This document shows, in pieces, positions 26,000 through 34,319 of a DNA stretch of 64,000 nucleotides (position 1 is its first letter; every line of letters starts with the position of its first letter). Under the pieces are notes generated by a model. It was given only the letters and a program-made list of their open reading frames with translations. It was not told the DNA's origin and ran no database searches. The DNA is taken from the NCBI GenBank assembly GCA_012103505.1, contig WLWP01000001.1, positions 1,488,001 to 1,552,000 of the forward strand. The letters are read 5' to 3'. The translations under genes and the position numbers were made by a program. The DNA comes from Pseudomonadales bacterium. GTDB taxonomy: Bacteria > Pseudomonadota > Gammaproteobacteria > Pseudomonadales > Azotimanducaceae.

Positions 26000-26758
26000 C
26001 TACTGGACGGTAAATCCACCATCAACGGGCATTGCCACACCCGCCACATAACTCGACTGTGCGGACAATAACCAGGTCACCACCTCTGCGACTTCTATCG
26101 GACCGGCAATACGACGCAATGGTACTCCAGCCGAAATCTTTTCGCGCCGTTCCTCAGTTGCGCCAGCGGCCTGTTCGAGCATCGGCGTATCGATGAACCC
26201 TGGGCAGACCGCGTTGACGCGAATGTTTTTTGGCCCATATTCGAGCGCCGCCGATTTCGTGAGTCCTACCACGCCATGTTTGGCCGCGTTGTAAGCAGCA
26301 GCGTACGGTAGGGCAACCAAACCACAGATAGAAGCGGTGTTCACGATACCGCCACCCGATGCCTGCTGGATCATCTGCGCGATTTCGGCTTGAACGCAGT
26401 TAAAGACCCCCGTTAGATTGACGGCAATGACACGCGCCCAATCATCCGGTTCTATATCGAGCACCCTGACACCAGGCCCGGCAATACCGGCATTGTTGAA
26501 CGCACCGTCCAGGCGTCCGTGCGTGTGTACTATGGACGCAATCGCAGTGGCTGCAGCACCCTCTTCCGCAACATCGAGTTCACACACTTCTGCGTTACCA
26601 CCGGCATCTTTGACTGCCGCGACTACTTCGGCAGCAAGCTCAACTTGCCTGTCAGCCACCACTACGTGCGCACCATCCTCTACCAGCCGGTTGACGGTTG
26701 CTCGGCCAATACCGCTCGCCCCACCCGTCACCAACACAACTTTGTTTTCCAATCTCAT
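26000..26758 (-). CDS. SDR family oxidoreductase
   Basis: This is a classical 252-residue SDR with the NAD(P) loop TGGASGIGR (residues 11-19), an Asp-type acidic residue after the second strand (VADRQ, suggesting NAD preference), NNAGIAG near 88, Ser in NTASICG and the Tyr-x3-Lys pair YNAAK. The C-terminus YVAGVAMPVDGGFTVQ is typical. It lies 41 nt downstream of the Baeyer-Villiger monooxygenase gene on the same strand. The pair fits alcohol to ketone oxidation followed by ester or lactone formation. Substrate is unknown. Confidence 0.9.
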   Translation of the reverse strand: MRLENKVVLVTGGASGIGRATVNRLVEDGAHVVVADRQVELAAEVVAAVKDAGGNAEVCELDVAEEGAAATAIASIVHTHGRLDGAFNNAGIAGPGVRVLDIEPDDWARVIAVNLTGVFNCVQAEIAQMIQQASGGGIVNTASICGLVALPYAAAYNAAKHGVVGLTKSAALEYGPKNIRVNAVCPGFIDTPMLEQAAGATEERREKISAGVPLRRIAGPIEVAEVVTWLLSAQSSYVAGVAMPVDGGFTVQ

Positions 26759-26799
26759 CTGAAACTCCCCAGGACCCCCTGCTCTTGCTGAAGAGGTCG

Positions 26800-28461
26800 C
26801 TACTGAAAATGCACGCCCTCGTAATTATTGTCCGCCACCTCGCTGAGCATTTTGGCGAACCTGGGCCCACCACCGTTGTAGATGTTGTACCGCATCTTCC
26901 CATACTCATGCCCTTCAAGATTGGAGTTGTACCCCGTGAACCAACTTTTTGCGTTGCGCAGGAGCAAGCCCTTATACATCTCTTGGACGTGTTCGAGCCA
27001 CTCCGCCTCAGCCGTCTCATCTACATCGAACCGGTGATGCCCGTGGGACCACATATGCTCGAGAAACGGGGTCACCCAATCCACACTCAGTTCCGCTCCC
27101 CGCGGGAAGTTCGACGCCGCCGTCTGTGGCCCTACCAGCATCAGGAAGTTGGGGAATCCGCGCACGAATGTACCCAGATATGTGACGGGACCTTCCGCCC
27201 ACTTGTCACGTAGTCGCGTACCACCCACCCCCTGTACGTCGATGTGATCAAATGCACCGGTGAATGCATCGAAGCCTGTCGCATAAACGATCACATCGAC
27301 CTCGAACGATGCGTCGCTGGTTTCGATTCCCTCAGGGGTGATGCGCGCAATGGGCGTATCCGCGGAATCCACGAGTTCCACATTGTCCCGGTTGTAAGTC
27401 TCGAAGTACCCCGTCTCGAGCGGTACGCGTTGTATGCCAAACCCATGATCTTTGGGTATCAGACGTTCCGCTAGCTCCGGGTCGTCGACGCGCCCGCGAA
27501 TGCGGTCGGCTATGTAGTCTGAGAATTCCGCGTTCGCTTTTTCGTCCATGAATATCTCGGTGAAATTTTGCAGCCAGATACCAAAGCCGGGCTCGTCGTA
27601 CAGCTTGTCCCACAGCTCGAGACGCTGCTCGGGACTCACTTCATAAAAACCGCGCCGGTCAGGCTCATGTTCAAACCCGCCAGGGCTCCGCTCACAAGCA
27701 GCGAAAATCTCGTCATACCGCTCACGTATCACAGCCATATCAGAATCGGAGATGGGCGCGTTGTTTAAGGGCGCCGCCCAGTTGGCGCGACGCTGGAAAA
27801 CCGTCAACTGCGCCGCGACTTTGGCGACTTCAGGAATCAGCTGAATCGCCGTTGCCCCCGTACCGACCACAGCCACCCGCTTGCCCGTCAGGTCAATCGG
27901 TTCATGCGGCCAGTTTGCAGCATGAAAGGACACACCACTGAAATCGGCCATTCCCTCGAAGTTAGGCAATGTGGGTATCGATAGGACACCTACACCGGTG
28001 ATGACAAAGCGGGTTGTGATCTCGCGACCGTCATCGAGGCGCAAGGTCCAGATAGCATCTTCCTCATCGAACACCATCGACTCGACCCTGCAGCCGAACT
28101 GCATGTATTTGCGGAGCTCAAATTTGTCCGTGACATGGTTGAGATACTTGAGTGTCTCGGGCTGTGGTGAAAACAACTCACTCCAATGCCATTCATCGAG
28201 CAGCTCCTTTGAAAACGAGTAGCTGTAGGTATAACTCTCTGAATCAAATCGCGCCCCCGGATATCGATTGTTGTACCAGGTGCCGCCAAGATCAGGATTA
28301 GCGTCAATTACAGTCGCGCGCACACCCAGATCAGCCAGTCGCTTGATCTGGTATATACCGGCAACGCCTGCTCCGATGATCACCACCTGATGGTCGAGGT
28401 GCCCGTCGTGGTTGCTGATGTCCGTCGTTTCGATCGTTTGTTCCGCCACGCATGGCTCCAT
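26800..28461 (-). CDS. flavin-containing Baeyer-Villiger-type monooxygenase
   Basis: The protein (about 553 residues) has two Rossmann motifs, GAGVAG near residue 30 for FAD and VVGTGATAIQ near 198 for NADPH. Between them is the Baeyer-Villiger fingerprint F-x-G-x3-H-x3-W-P (FSGVSFHAANWP). YNNRYPGARFD near 64 and the C-terminal LVGPQTAASNFPRG segment match cyclohexanone/steroid monooxygenases. It should insert oxygen beside a ketone to give an ester or lactone. The ATG at 28461 is preferred to the TTG one codon earlier. It is followed by an SDR gene. Confidence 0.92.
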   Translation of the reverse strand: MEPCVAEQTIETTDISNHDGHLDHQVVIIGAGVAGIYQIKRLADLGVRATVIDANPDLGGTWYNNRYPGARFDSESYTYSYSFSKELLDEWHWSELFSPQPETLKYLNHVTDKFELRKYMQFGCRVESMVFDEEDAIWTLRLDDGREITTRFVITGVGVLSIPTLPNFEGMADFSGVSFHAANWPHEPIDLTGKRVAVVGTGATAIQLIPEVAKVAAQLTVFQRRANWAAPLNNAPISDSDMAVIRERYDEIFAACERSPGGFEHEPDRRGFYEVSPEQRLELWDKLYDEPGFGIWLQNFTEIFMDEKANAEFSDYIADRIRGRVDDPELAERLIPKDHGFGIQRVPLETGYFETYNRDNVELVDSADTPIARITPEGIETSDASFEVDVIVYATGFDAFTGAFDHIDVQGVGGTRLRDKWAEGPVTYLGTFVRGFPNFLMLVGPQTAASNFPRGAELSVDWVTPFLEHMWSHGHHRFDVDETAEAEWLEHVQEMYKGLLLRNAKSWFTGYNSNLEGHEYGKMRYNIYNGGGPRFAKMLSEVADNNYEGVHFQ

Positions 28462-28685
28462 CAAGTTGTTTAAGTTCTGCCTTCCACTGGCTCCCGTGCC
28501 GTTTCTGGACAGGAACTAATCATGTTAACCGAACTGCGCCATAACGAAATGACATTGCTTGCCCGGTAGTGCAATGAGTTGGTACTCGTTATTAGTCGTA
28601 GGATGCAATTTGAAGCAGGGAATTCTAATGTCGGCTCTCGATAGGGGACGCAGCCCTACTGATGAGACGCGCGTGGCGAAAGTGC

Positions 28686-28908
28686 TCAACGAAAATCTTG
28701 AGCTTGTAAGTCCAAACTACCCACAGAATGGGTATGCACGACCTTACCTTTTCTGGCAACAACGGTGACAACACCTGGCACGTGACCCGAATCAACCGCC
28801 TTCGACATGACCGGTCCGATTTTATCTAACTGGCCCTCGTCGAAGCCGACCTCCCGACCTTCCGACCTTCCGACCTTCCGCGATAGCCAAGCCTGCAAAG
28901 TCGTTCAT
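28686..28908 (-). pseudogene. N-terminal relic of a serine hydrolase (beta-lactamase family)
   Basis: The segment VGFDEGQLDKIGPVMSKAVD and then GVVTVVARKGKVVH matches the start of class-C beta-lactamase-like esterases, including the intact neighbour at 29899-31209 (VDEGKLAGAITMVARDGK). The SxxK motif and all later parts are absent and the frame stops at 28686. An ATG at 28908 with GGGGGGAG in front reads MNDFAGLAIAEG but enters four 8-bp repeats and leaves in the wrong frame. The gene is therefore broken twice, by truncation and by the repeat. Confidence 0.75.
28846..28877. repeat. four 8-bp tandem repeats (CCGACCTT type)
   Basis: Units begin at 28846, 28854, 28862 and 28870; the first differs by one base. 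They lie inside the start of the serine-hydrolase relic. Because 8 is not a multiple of 3, a change in copy number shifts the reading frame; two or five units would join the ATG at 28908 to the body. Confidence 0.85.
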
Positions 28909-29065
28909 TTCTCCCCCCTTAAGTATTGGTAATTAATTTACGCTTAAATCCGCTACCGATTCTTCAGCTTATGGTTCGTATGATCAACTTCTTAGGCACC
29001 AGATTTGACTGTAGATCTTTTTATAGTGTACGTAGTAGTAGATATAAGTCCGCTTGGATTATCGA

Positions 29066-29908
29066 ATGGCGCCATTTGTCACGCAGCAGCAAAAACTTGA
29101 TTTTGAAGAAGATGGCATCGTAAAACTGCAAAACGTCATCGACGAAAACATGTTGACTGAGCTCAACCAATGTTTTGAATGGTCGCTCGCCAATCCTGGC
29201 CCCTTCGCTGTTGGCAATCCCAGTGGAGAAGACATCAACTTCCTCGATAATGCCAATCCGAAAGCCTATCAAATGTACGGCGACCTGGTTCTAGAGAGCG
29301 ATTTGGGTGCCATTGCGTCAGAGTTATGGGGGTCAGAATACGTTGGTTTTTTTGCCGAGCAGGTTTTTCTAAAGCAAGGGAAATCCGGACCCACGCCCTG
29401 GCATCAAGATACCGCCTATTGGCCCATGGGCGGAGAACACTGGGCAAATTTCTGGATACCATTAGTCGCGATGACGAAAGAACAGTCGATTCAGATTGTG
29501 CGTGGTTCTCACAAAGGCACTATGTACGATGGAACGACTTTTAATCTCAAGGACCCAACGGAACCCCTATGGGGAGAAGCCGGGAATTTGCCAAGACTTC
29601 CTGACATCGCGGCCGATCTAGAACAGGACCCTTCATCCTGGGACATCGCAGGATTTGACGTCTCACCCGGTGACCTACTCATGTTCCACCCTCACAGCAT
29701 TCACTCGGGAGGGAAAAACGACGATAGGTTAGCGGTTCGACGCAACGTAGTACTTCACTTTTTCGGCGATAAGTCCTACTACAGTGGTCACTTGCCTCAT
29801 ACGCCGGGTATCTACGAACACAAACCAGTGAGTGCTACCGGCAAGTTACTAGAGGACGGCGAGCTTTATAGGCCAGCGTCGATGATTCGAGCAAATCCTC
29901 AGTCGTAA
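29066..29908 (+). CDS. phytanoyl-CoA dioxygenase (PhyH) family protein
   Basis: The 280-residue protein is a paralogue of 14388-15227. TPWHQDTAYW gives His113 and Asp115 of the iron site, FHPHSIHSGG the distal His, and VRRNVVLHFFGD the Arg for 2-oxoglutarate. Segments such as IQIVRGSHKGTMYDGTTFN are nearly the same in both proteins. The ATG at 29066 is preferred to a TTG four codons before; the ribosome site is weak. The gene ends inside the last 10 nt of the converging serine hydrolase. Substrate unknown. Confidence 0.88.
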   Translation: MAPFVTQQQKLDFEEDGIVKLQNVIDENMLTELNQCFEWSLANPGPFAVGNPSGEDINFLDNANPKAYQMYGDLVLESDLGAIASELWGSEYVGFFAEQVFLKQGKSGPTPWHQDTAYWPMGGEHWANFWIPLVAMTKEQSIQIVRGSHKGTMYDGTTFNLKDPTEPLWGEAGNLPRLPDIAADLEQDPSSWDIAGFDVSPGDLLMFHPHSIHSGGKNDDRLAVRRNVVLHFFGDKSYYSGHLPHTPGIYEHKPVSATGKLLEDGELYRPASMIRANPQS

Positions 29909-31209
29909 CTGTCCGTAATTGCCTGATAAGTGGCTACTTTCAAATCGGATCGGAGCGTCCAAGGTGAGCCCATCAACTGGATCATTCCCACGACAACCAG
30001 TTCTTCAACGGGATCGATCCAAAAGATCGTTCCTGCAGCGCCACCCCAGCTAAACTCACCGTTACTACCGAGAACGCCAGTATTTACCGTATCAGCGATC
30101 ACGCCAAAGCCTAAACCAAAGCCTGTGCCCAAACCGTGCTCACCAGGAATCGATACTGAGTTACTCGCGGCAAGATGGTTCTTGGCCATGTACTTAACTG
30201 TCTTTTCACCAAGAATTCTTACCCCACCGAGCTCACCACCGTTACGCATCATCTCAGCAAATTTAAGATAATCCATCGCCGAAGAAACAAGGCCGCCGCC
30301 TCCAGAATAAAGAGAGACCTCATCAAAGTTGAACATAGCGCTTTTTTTACTTGCTCCAGGGAGCAAGGCTCCCGTTTGCACCAGCAGCTCGGCATCCATA
30401 GCCACGAGCTTGTTGTTTTGAGGATCCCAATAATTGTTCGGCAGAAAGCGTGCTTTTTTATCAGCAGGCACCTGAAAAAAAGTGTCATCCATGTCCAGAG
30501 GATCAAAGATATGCTCTTGGAGATATTCATCAAAGGACTGTCCTGATATTCGTTCAACCACCGCGCCGGTGACATCAACGGCAATCGAATAATTCCAAGC
30601 ATTGCCAGGCTCAAACTTCAAAGGCAACTTGGAGACAGTCTTGATAAAGGAATCTAGGTCTTCGTGGTCCCAAAGGTTCGCCTCCATATACAGCTTGTCA
30701 ACAGGATCATTCAAAGGATCAAACCCATAAGACATGCCAGCCGTGTGTGAGAGCAGTTGCTGCATGGTCATGTGGTTTTTCACCGATACCTGCTCACCGT
30801 CCGCATTTAACACCATCAAATCTTTAAACTCAGGAATGAACTTGTGAACCGGGTCGTTCATGTGGAACTCGCCTTGTTCATATAACTGCATCGCAGCCGT
30901 CGCGGTAATGGGTTTAGTCATCGAATAAATACGGAACAAATCATCTTTTTCTAGCGGTCTAGGATCAGCCACCCCTTTATTCCCAACCGCCTCAAAGTGA
31001 ACCAACTTGCCGTCTCGTGCGACCATCGTAATCGCGCCAGCAAGTTTGCCTTCATCGACGTACTTTTGAGTCATCTGAGTAATCCGGTCAAGTCGCTCAG
31101 CTGACATTCCAACGCGCTCCGCCTTCGTTACTGGCAATGGATTTGCCATCGACACATTCGTCAATCCGAGAGCACCAACCACGATCCAAGGTAATGTTAT
31201 GTATTTCAA
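29899..31209 (-). CDS. exported serine hydrolase, class C beta-lactamase/EstB-like
   Basis: The 436-residue protein has a signal peptide (TLPWIVVGALGLTNVSMA) and the nucleophile motif S96-M-T-K99 (RIYSMTKPIT). The Tyr of the second motif lies in AWNYSIAVDVTG, and HGLGTGFGLGFGV near residue 350 is the usual third region. Family members are esterases or beta-lactam/peptide hydrolases; the lack of a clear KTG box suggests an esterase. The start is TTG with GGAGG 5 nt upstream. A truncated relative lies about 1.8 kb to the left. Confidence 0.9.
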   Translation of the reverse strand: MKYITLPWIVVGALGLTNVSMANPLPVTKAERVGMSAERLDRITQMTQKYVDEGKLAGAITMVARDGKLVHFEAVGNKGVADPRPLEKDDLFRIYSMTKPITATAAMQLYEQGEFHMNDPVHKFIPEFKDLMVLNADGEQVSVKNHMTMQQLLSHTAGMSYGFDPLNDPVDKLYMEANLWDHEDLDSFIKTVSKLPLKFEPGNAWNYSIAVDVTGAVVERISGQSFDEYLQEHIFDPLDMDDTFFQVPADKKARFLPNNYWDPQNNKLVAMDAELLVQTGALLPGASKKSAMFNFDEVSLYSGGGGLVSSAMDYLKFAEMMRNGGELGGVRILGEKTVKYMAKNHLAASNSVSIPGEHGLGTGFGLGFGVIADTVNTGVLGSNGEFSWGGAAGTIFWIDPVEELVVVGMIQLMGSPWTLRSDLKVATYQAITDSYD

Positions 31210-31498
31210 TTAATCCTCCCTAAAATTTCCGAAATCTAGGCTGGGACCTTCGGCCGTCGGCAACCCCGCTCCCGACATGATAATGGATTGCTTGCTGTTG
31301 GATATCGATGCGCTAGGGCGGGACAACGTCATGATTTTCGTTTGTAAATGCCCCGATGGCTGGATCAGTATTGCTACTAGCTCAGATACGCATTGGCAAT
31401 GTTAGTGCCAGTGCAGTGCCAGCTAGAGGAAAGGGTCACCGACTCCCACCTCAGCATCTCTGAAGGATTCGGTATCTTATTGATAATTAGAGAGAAAA

Positions 31499-31575
31499 TG
31501 GCGGAGCGGACGGGATTCGAACCCGCGACCCCCGGCGTGACAGGCCGGTATTCTAACCAGCTGAACTACCGCTCC
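31499..31575 (-). tRNA. tRNA-Asp (GTC)
   Basis: The 77-nt sequence starts GGAGCGGTAGTTCAGCTGG, has anticodon loop CTGTCAC with GTC, T arm GGGTTCGAATCCC and encoded CCA. The acceptor stem GGAGCGG/CCGCTCC pairs fully. It is the second tRNA of a Val-Asp unit read leftwards. Confidence 0.97.
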
Positions 31576-31667
31576 GTATTTTTAGATTGAGTTTTAGTTC
31601 AGTAAAAACCCAATCAATCTGAATACCAACACCAGGCCGGTATTACTCTCTTCGCGCTTTCGCGCGA
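31552..31667. repeat. 116-bp direct repeat, copy 1 (contains tRNA-Asp 5' part)
   Basis: This segment is the same, base for base as far as I can read, as 31737-31852. It includes the first 24 nt of tRNA-Asp and about 92 bp upstream of it. Beyond the right end the two copies continue with weaker likeness. Confidence 0.88.
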
Positions 31668-31736
31668 CGTTCGCCCTTCGGGCTCCTTCGGCAGTCGCCT
31701 CAGTCGTGCTCTCCGCTCCCTGATGGTCGCTTCGGG

Positions 31737-31852
31737 TCTAACCAGCTGAACTACCGCTCCGTATTTTTAGATTGAGTTTTAGTTCAGTAAAAACCCAATC
31801 AATCTGAATACCAACACCAGGCCGGTATTACTCTCTTCGCGCTTTCGCGCGA
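31737..31852. repeat. 116-bp direct repeat, copy 2 (truncated tRNA-Asp)
   Basis: This copy holds the 5' end and D arm of tRNA-Asp without anticodon or T arm, so it is a tRNA remnant and not a gene. It lies between tRNA-Val and the intact tRNA-Asp and would be part of their transcript. Confidence 0.88.
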
Positions 31853-31901
31853 TATTTGCCTTTCGAGCTCATTTCGCAGTGCGCAATCAGGCCGCAAGAA
31901 C

Positions 31902-31977
31902 TGGTGGGTGTTACAGGGGTCGAACCTGTGACCTACGGCTTGTAAGGCCGTCGCTCTCCCAACTGAGCTAAACACCC
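31902..31977 (-). tRNA. tRNA-Val (TAC)
   Basis: The 76-nt sequence GGGTGTTTAGCTCAGTTGGG onward has a full acceptor stem with AACACCC, anticodon loop CTTACAA with TAC, T arm CAGGTTCGACCCCTG and encoded CCA. It is the first tRNA after the promoter at 32006-32033. Confidence 0.97.
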
Positions 31978-32005
31978 CACGATCTGCGGCTAAGCAAGGG
32001 CGCGT

Positions 32006-32033
32006 ATGTTACCGCCTCTTTCCGAGGTGTCAA
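32006..32033 (-). promoter_or_regulatory. stable-RNA promoter of the tRNA-Val/tRNA-Asp unit
   Basis: On the - strand TTGACA (32033-32028), a 16-nt spacer and TAACAT (32011-32006) form a strong sigma-70 promoter. A GC-rich discriminator (ACGCGCCC) follows, as expected for stringently controlled tRNA genes, and tRNA-Val begins about 28 nt downstream. Confidence 0.82.
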
Positions 32034-32164
32034 ACGAATGGTCGCTACTTGACGTAGGAATATTTCGCGAGAAATTTTGAACCCTTTGATTGTTCGTCGT
32101 TACTTACTTTGTAAGCAACACCGAGGAACTGAATGAGAAAGTTTAGGTCTTAAATCATGTAAGA

Positions 32165-32219
32165 CGGATGCCGGGAAGGAAACCCCTTCCTCCCTACTCT
32201 CCCCCCGACCCGGCATCCG
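32165..32219. other. long GC-rich hairpin
   Basis: CGGATGCCGGG (32165-32175) and CCCGGCATCCG (32209-32219) form a perfect 11-bp stem. Inside, GGAAGG and CCTTCC could form a second small stem. On the + strand a short T-rich stretch (TATTTTC) follows, so it may be a terminator or part of a small RNA. No protein gene ends just before it on either strand. Confidence 0.6.
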
Positions 32220-32407
32220 CTATTTTCTGCTCACCAGCAACCTCTTCCAGACGGTTTTGCGCAACAATTTCTGAGTTTTATCCCAATTCGTATGTAACCA
32301 GAATTCGCTTTATGAATTTCATTCATAGAGCATATTTTTCATTTTAATCATAGGTTTACAGCGTAGTCGCGAGGGCTTTAGCTAGGAGCGTCCGGCTTTA
32401 TCGAATC

Positions 32408-32477
32408 TTATCCCCTGATTTATCCACATGTGCACAGAGTTATCCCCAGGCTATCTACAGCCACTTGCTTATCATTC
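32408..32477 (+). other. cluster of DnaA-box-like sites beside AT-rich DNA
   Basis: Within 70 bp and in one orientation lie TTATCCCCT (32408), TTATCCACA (32420, perfect DnaA box), TTATCCCCA (32440), CTATCTACA (32451) and TTATCATTC (32469). To the left, 32262-32362 is AT-rich. The arrangement resembles part of a replication origin or a DnaA-titration site. Neither dnaA, gidA nor rpmH is near, so the call is open. Confidence 0.5.
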
Positions 32478-32518
32478 ACTGGTGCAAAATCATTAATGGC
32501 GTACAGTTGTTTCCACGG

Positions 32519-33085
32519 TCAGGTCGCGCGTGTGACATCTTGTTGCCAGGTAAGAGATCCCGACAGTATTAACAATTCACGGACATGAACGTTGCTGGAA
32601 AACGCGTAACGTTGGCCCGCCGGTACGTGAACCCAACTCACCTCTTCCAACTGAGCCTCTGTCTGATAAGTATGTAGCAACTGGCTATTCGCGACTTCGC
32701 ATTCTGCAAAATCGGGGATATTCGCTGTCAATGGCGACAAGTCCTCATCATCGAATTGCCGCAGCTTCACCCAAATGACACACCCCGGCGCACTGCTTGG
32801 GATGTGAGACGTTCCGGGTGGATTTCGTATATAGGTGCCTGCTGGATAGTCACCGTGTTCATCTGAAAACACGCCATCCAAGACCACAAACTCTTCACCC
32901 AAGGCATGACTATGGGGAGAAAAGGCAGCACCCGGTGCATAACGAACAATACTCGTCGCAACCGCAACCTCATCGCCAACGCGATCCAACATAACCCGCT
33001 CGACACCCGCTAAGGGAGAAGGCTGCCAGGTGAATTGCTCAGCATCTTGATACACCGTTCGATCTAGATCTGCGTTGATATCCAT
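32519..33085 (-). CDS. ChrR-like cupin protein, possibly shortened
   Basis: The 188-residue protein has a full N-terminal ChrR-type cupin: FSPHSHALGEEFVVLDGVFSDEHGDYPAGTYIRNPPGTSH near residues 55-95 supplies the metal His and Glu residues. A second cupin starts near 150 (RELLILSGSL) but the frame ends soon after with QQDVTRAT, where two-domain relatives continue for some 30-40 residues. The 3' end lies next to the DnaA-box region, so truncation is possible. It may sense or bind a small acid or oxidant. It is 8 nt downstream of the monooxygenase gene and so in its operon. Confidence 0.8.
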   Translation of the reverse strand: MDINADLDRTVYQDAEQFTWQPSPLAGVERVMLDRVGDEVAVATSIVRYAPGAAFSPHSHALGEEFVVLDGVFSDEHGDYPAGTYIRNPPGTSHIPSSAPGCVIWVKLRQFDDEDLSPLTANIPDFAECEVANSQLLHTYQTEAQLEEVSWVHVPAGQRYAFSSNVHVRELLILSGSLTWQQDVTRAT

Positions 33086-33093
33086 ATGAGTTC

Positions 33094-34203
33094 CTAGGTC
33101 ATCGGTCCAATTTCATAGTGCCCCGTCATCTGATGGCGCCCGAGCAACGCAAAGTAAGCCTCTCGGCCCTGCACGTGCTGAGTGATGACATGCATATCTT
33201 GGAAGCGTCGTTGCAGCTTTTGATCTTGGTAGATACCCGTCGAACCAGAAATCTTGTACGCAAGATCAACCACCTCAGCACACTCTTGAATAACATGTGT
33301 CCCCGCCATCCGAAGTTCAGATCTTTGCTCGTGGGTCACTTCACCTGTTTCGCGAATGACCGGGAACATAGTCTCCAAGGTACGGTGTAGGTAGGCATCG
33401 GCACTTCGCCACCTCGCCGTAGCTCTACCAACAAATCGCTGCACGTCCGGATCATCCTGCACCTTTATCGATGACCACCGTGGGACTTTGCCTTGGGCAA
33501 GAGCGATGACATCATCTAGTGTTGATCGTGCAACACCGAGAGCGACACATGCAAAACTTACGGCAAACAGCAAGGTGTTGGGTGCGATGGTGAGGTCAGA
33601 TACGTAGGTTGGGCTCGCCGCCAGGTCTGCCACCAACGAAGCATCAACACACAAGTCCGAGATCGTGAATTCAAAGCTGCCAGTACCACGCAAACCCGCC
33701 ACCTGCCAGTTGTCATTGAAGGTGACATCATTTGGGCGAAAATAGGCTATGCGATAGCCACCGCCCGCGTACTTGGCAGCGCCCATCATCCACGTCGCAT
33801 GTTGGCAGCCACTGGAAAAGCCCCAATGACCATTCAACTTGAACTGGTCGCCATCTGATTCGATCAGGCAGTTGAACGGTGGACCATTAGCGACTGACGT
33901 CTGGGGTGATGACCAAATTTCTCGAATGCTCTCCTCGGGTAACCACAATGAGGTGAGGCCTATGACCGCGGCTTGATTCACGCACCACGCCGTACTTGCG
34001 TCTGCTGAAGCGAGTGCTTGGATCATATAGACATAGTCTTCAAAGTCAGCGCCTAAGCCTCCGAACTCTGTTGGGATGAGCGCGCGAAATGCGCCCGCGT
34101 TCTTCAGCTTTTCGACCAAGTCATCGGGTAGCCGCCGAGTCGACTCAATATCGTCCCCCGCAGCTGCTACTTGATCCACCAAATTCGTAATATTCTCGAG
34201 CAC
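33094..34203 (-). CDS. acyl-CoA dehydrogenase-fold flavin monooxygenase-like protein
   Basis: The 369-residue protein has the fold of acyl-CoA dehydrogenases but resembles the two-component monooxygenase branch (HsaA/DszC type). Landmarks are LKNAGAFRALIPTEFGG near residue 33, ADASTAWCVNQ near 67, LNGHWGFSSGCQHATWMMG near 123 and a type-2 C-terminal domain. The catalytic Glu of acyl-CoA dehydrogenases is not evident. Such enzymes hydroxylate phenols, sterol rings or thiophenes with reduced flavin from a separate reductase. The start is GTG with GAGGAG 5 nt upstream. A ChrR-like cupin follows in the operon. Confidence 0.83.
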   Translation of the reverse strand: MLENITNLVDQVAAAGDDIESTRRLPDDLVEKLKNAGAFRALIPTEFGGLGADFEDYVYMIQALASADASTAWCVNQAAVIGLTSLWLPEESIREIWSSPQTSVANGPPFNCLIESDGDQFKLNGHWGFSSGCQHATWMMGAAKYAGGGYRIAYFRPNDVTFNDNWQVAGLRGTGSFEFTISDLCVDASLVADLAASPTYVSDLTIAPNTLLFAVSFACVALGVARSTLDDVIALAQGKVPRWSSIKVQDDPDVQRFVGRATARWRSADAYLHRTLETMFPVIRETGEVTHEQRSELRMAGTHVIQECAEVVDLAYKISGSTGIYQDQKLQRRFQDMHVITQHVQGREAYFALLGRHQMTGHYEIGPMT

Positions 34204-34319
34204 ACTGTCTCCTCTTCCCGATCTGGCTAATTATTGGTGATCCATCCAGACTCGACAACGGGTTGTTTAGCGGCGAGTATCTCACCCTTCTCATCCATAC
34301 TCAGCACTTAGGATCCAAT

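Noticed and set aside
28641..28715. Hammerhead-ribozyme-like core CTGATGAG ... CGAAA followed by a GCTCAA/TTGAGC hairpin
   Set aside because: The stretch between the core elements does not form a sound stem II, and no strand pairs to make stem I next to a cleavage site; chance likeness.
31393..31590. Open frame whose translation contains AERTGFEPATPGV and QLNYRS
   Set aside because: It is the antisense of tRNA-Asp, a well-known false protein in databases.
31552..31852. attL/attR sites of an integrative element at tRNA-Asp
   Set aside because: The duplicated part is the 5' end of the tRNA, no integrase gene is near, and the copies are only 185 bp apart.
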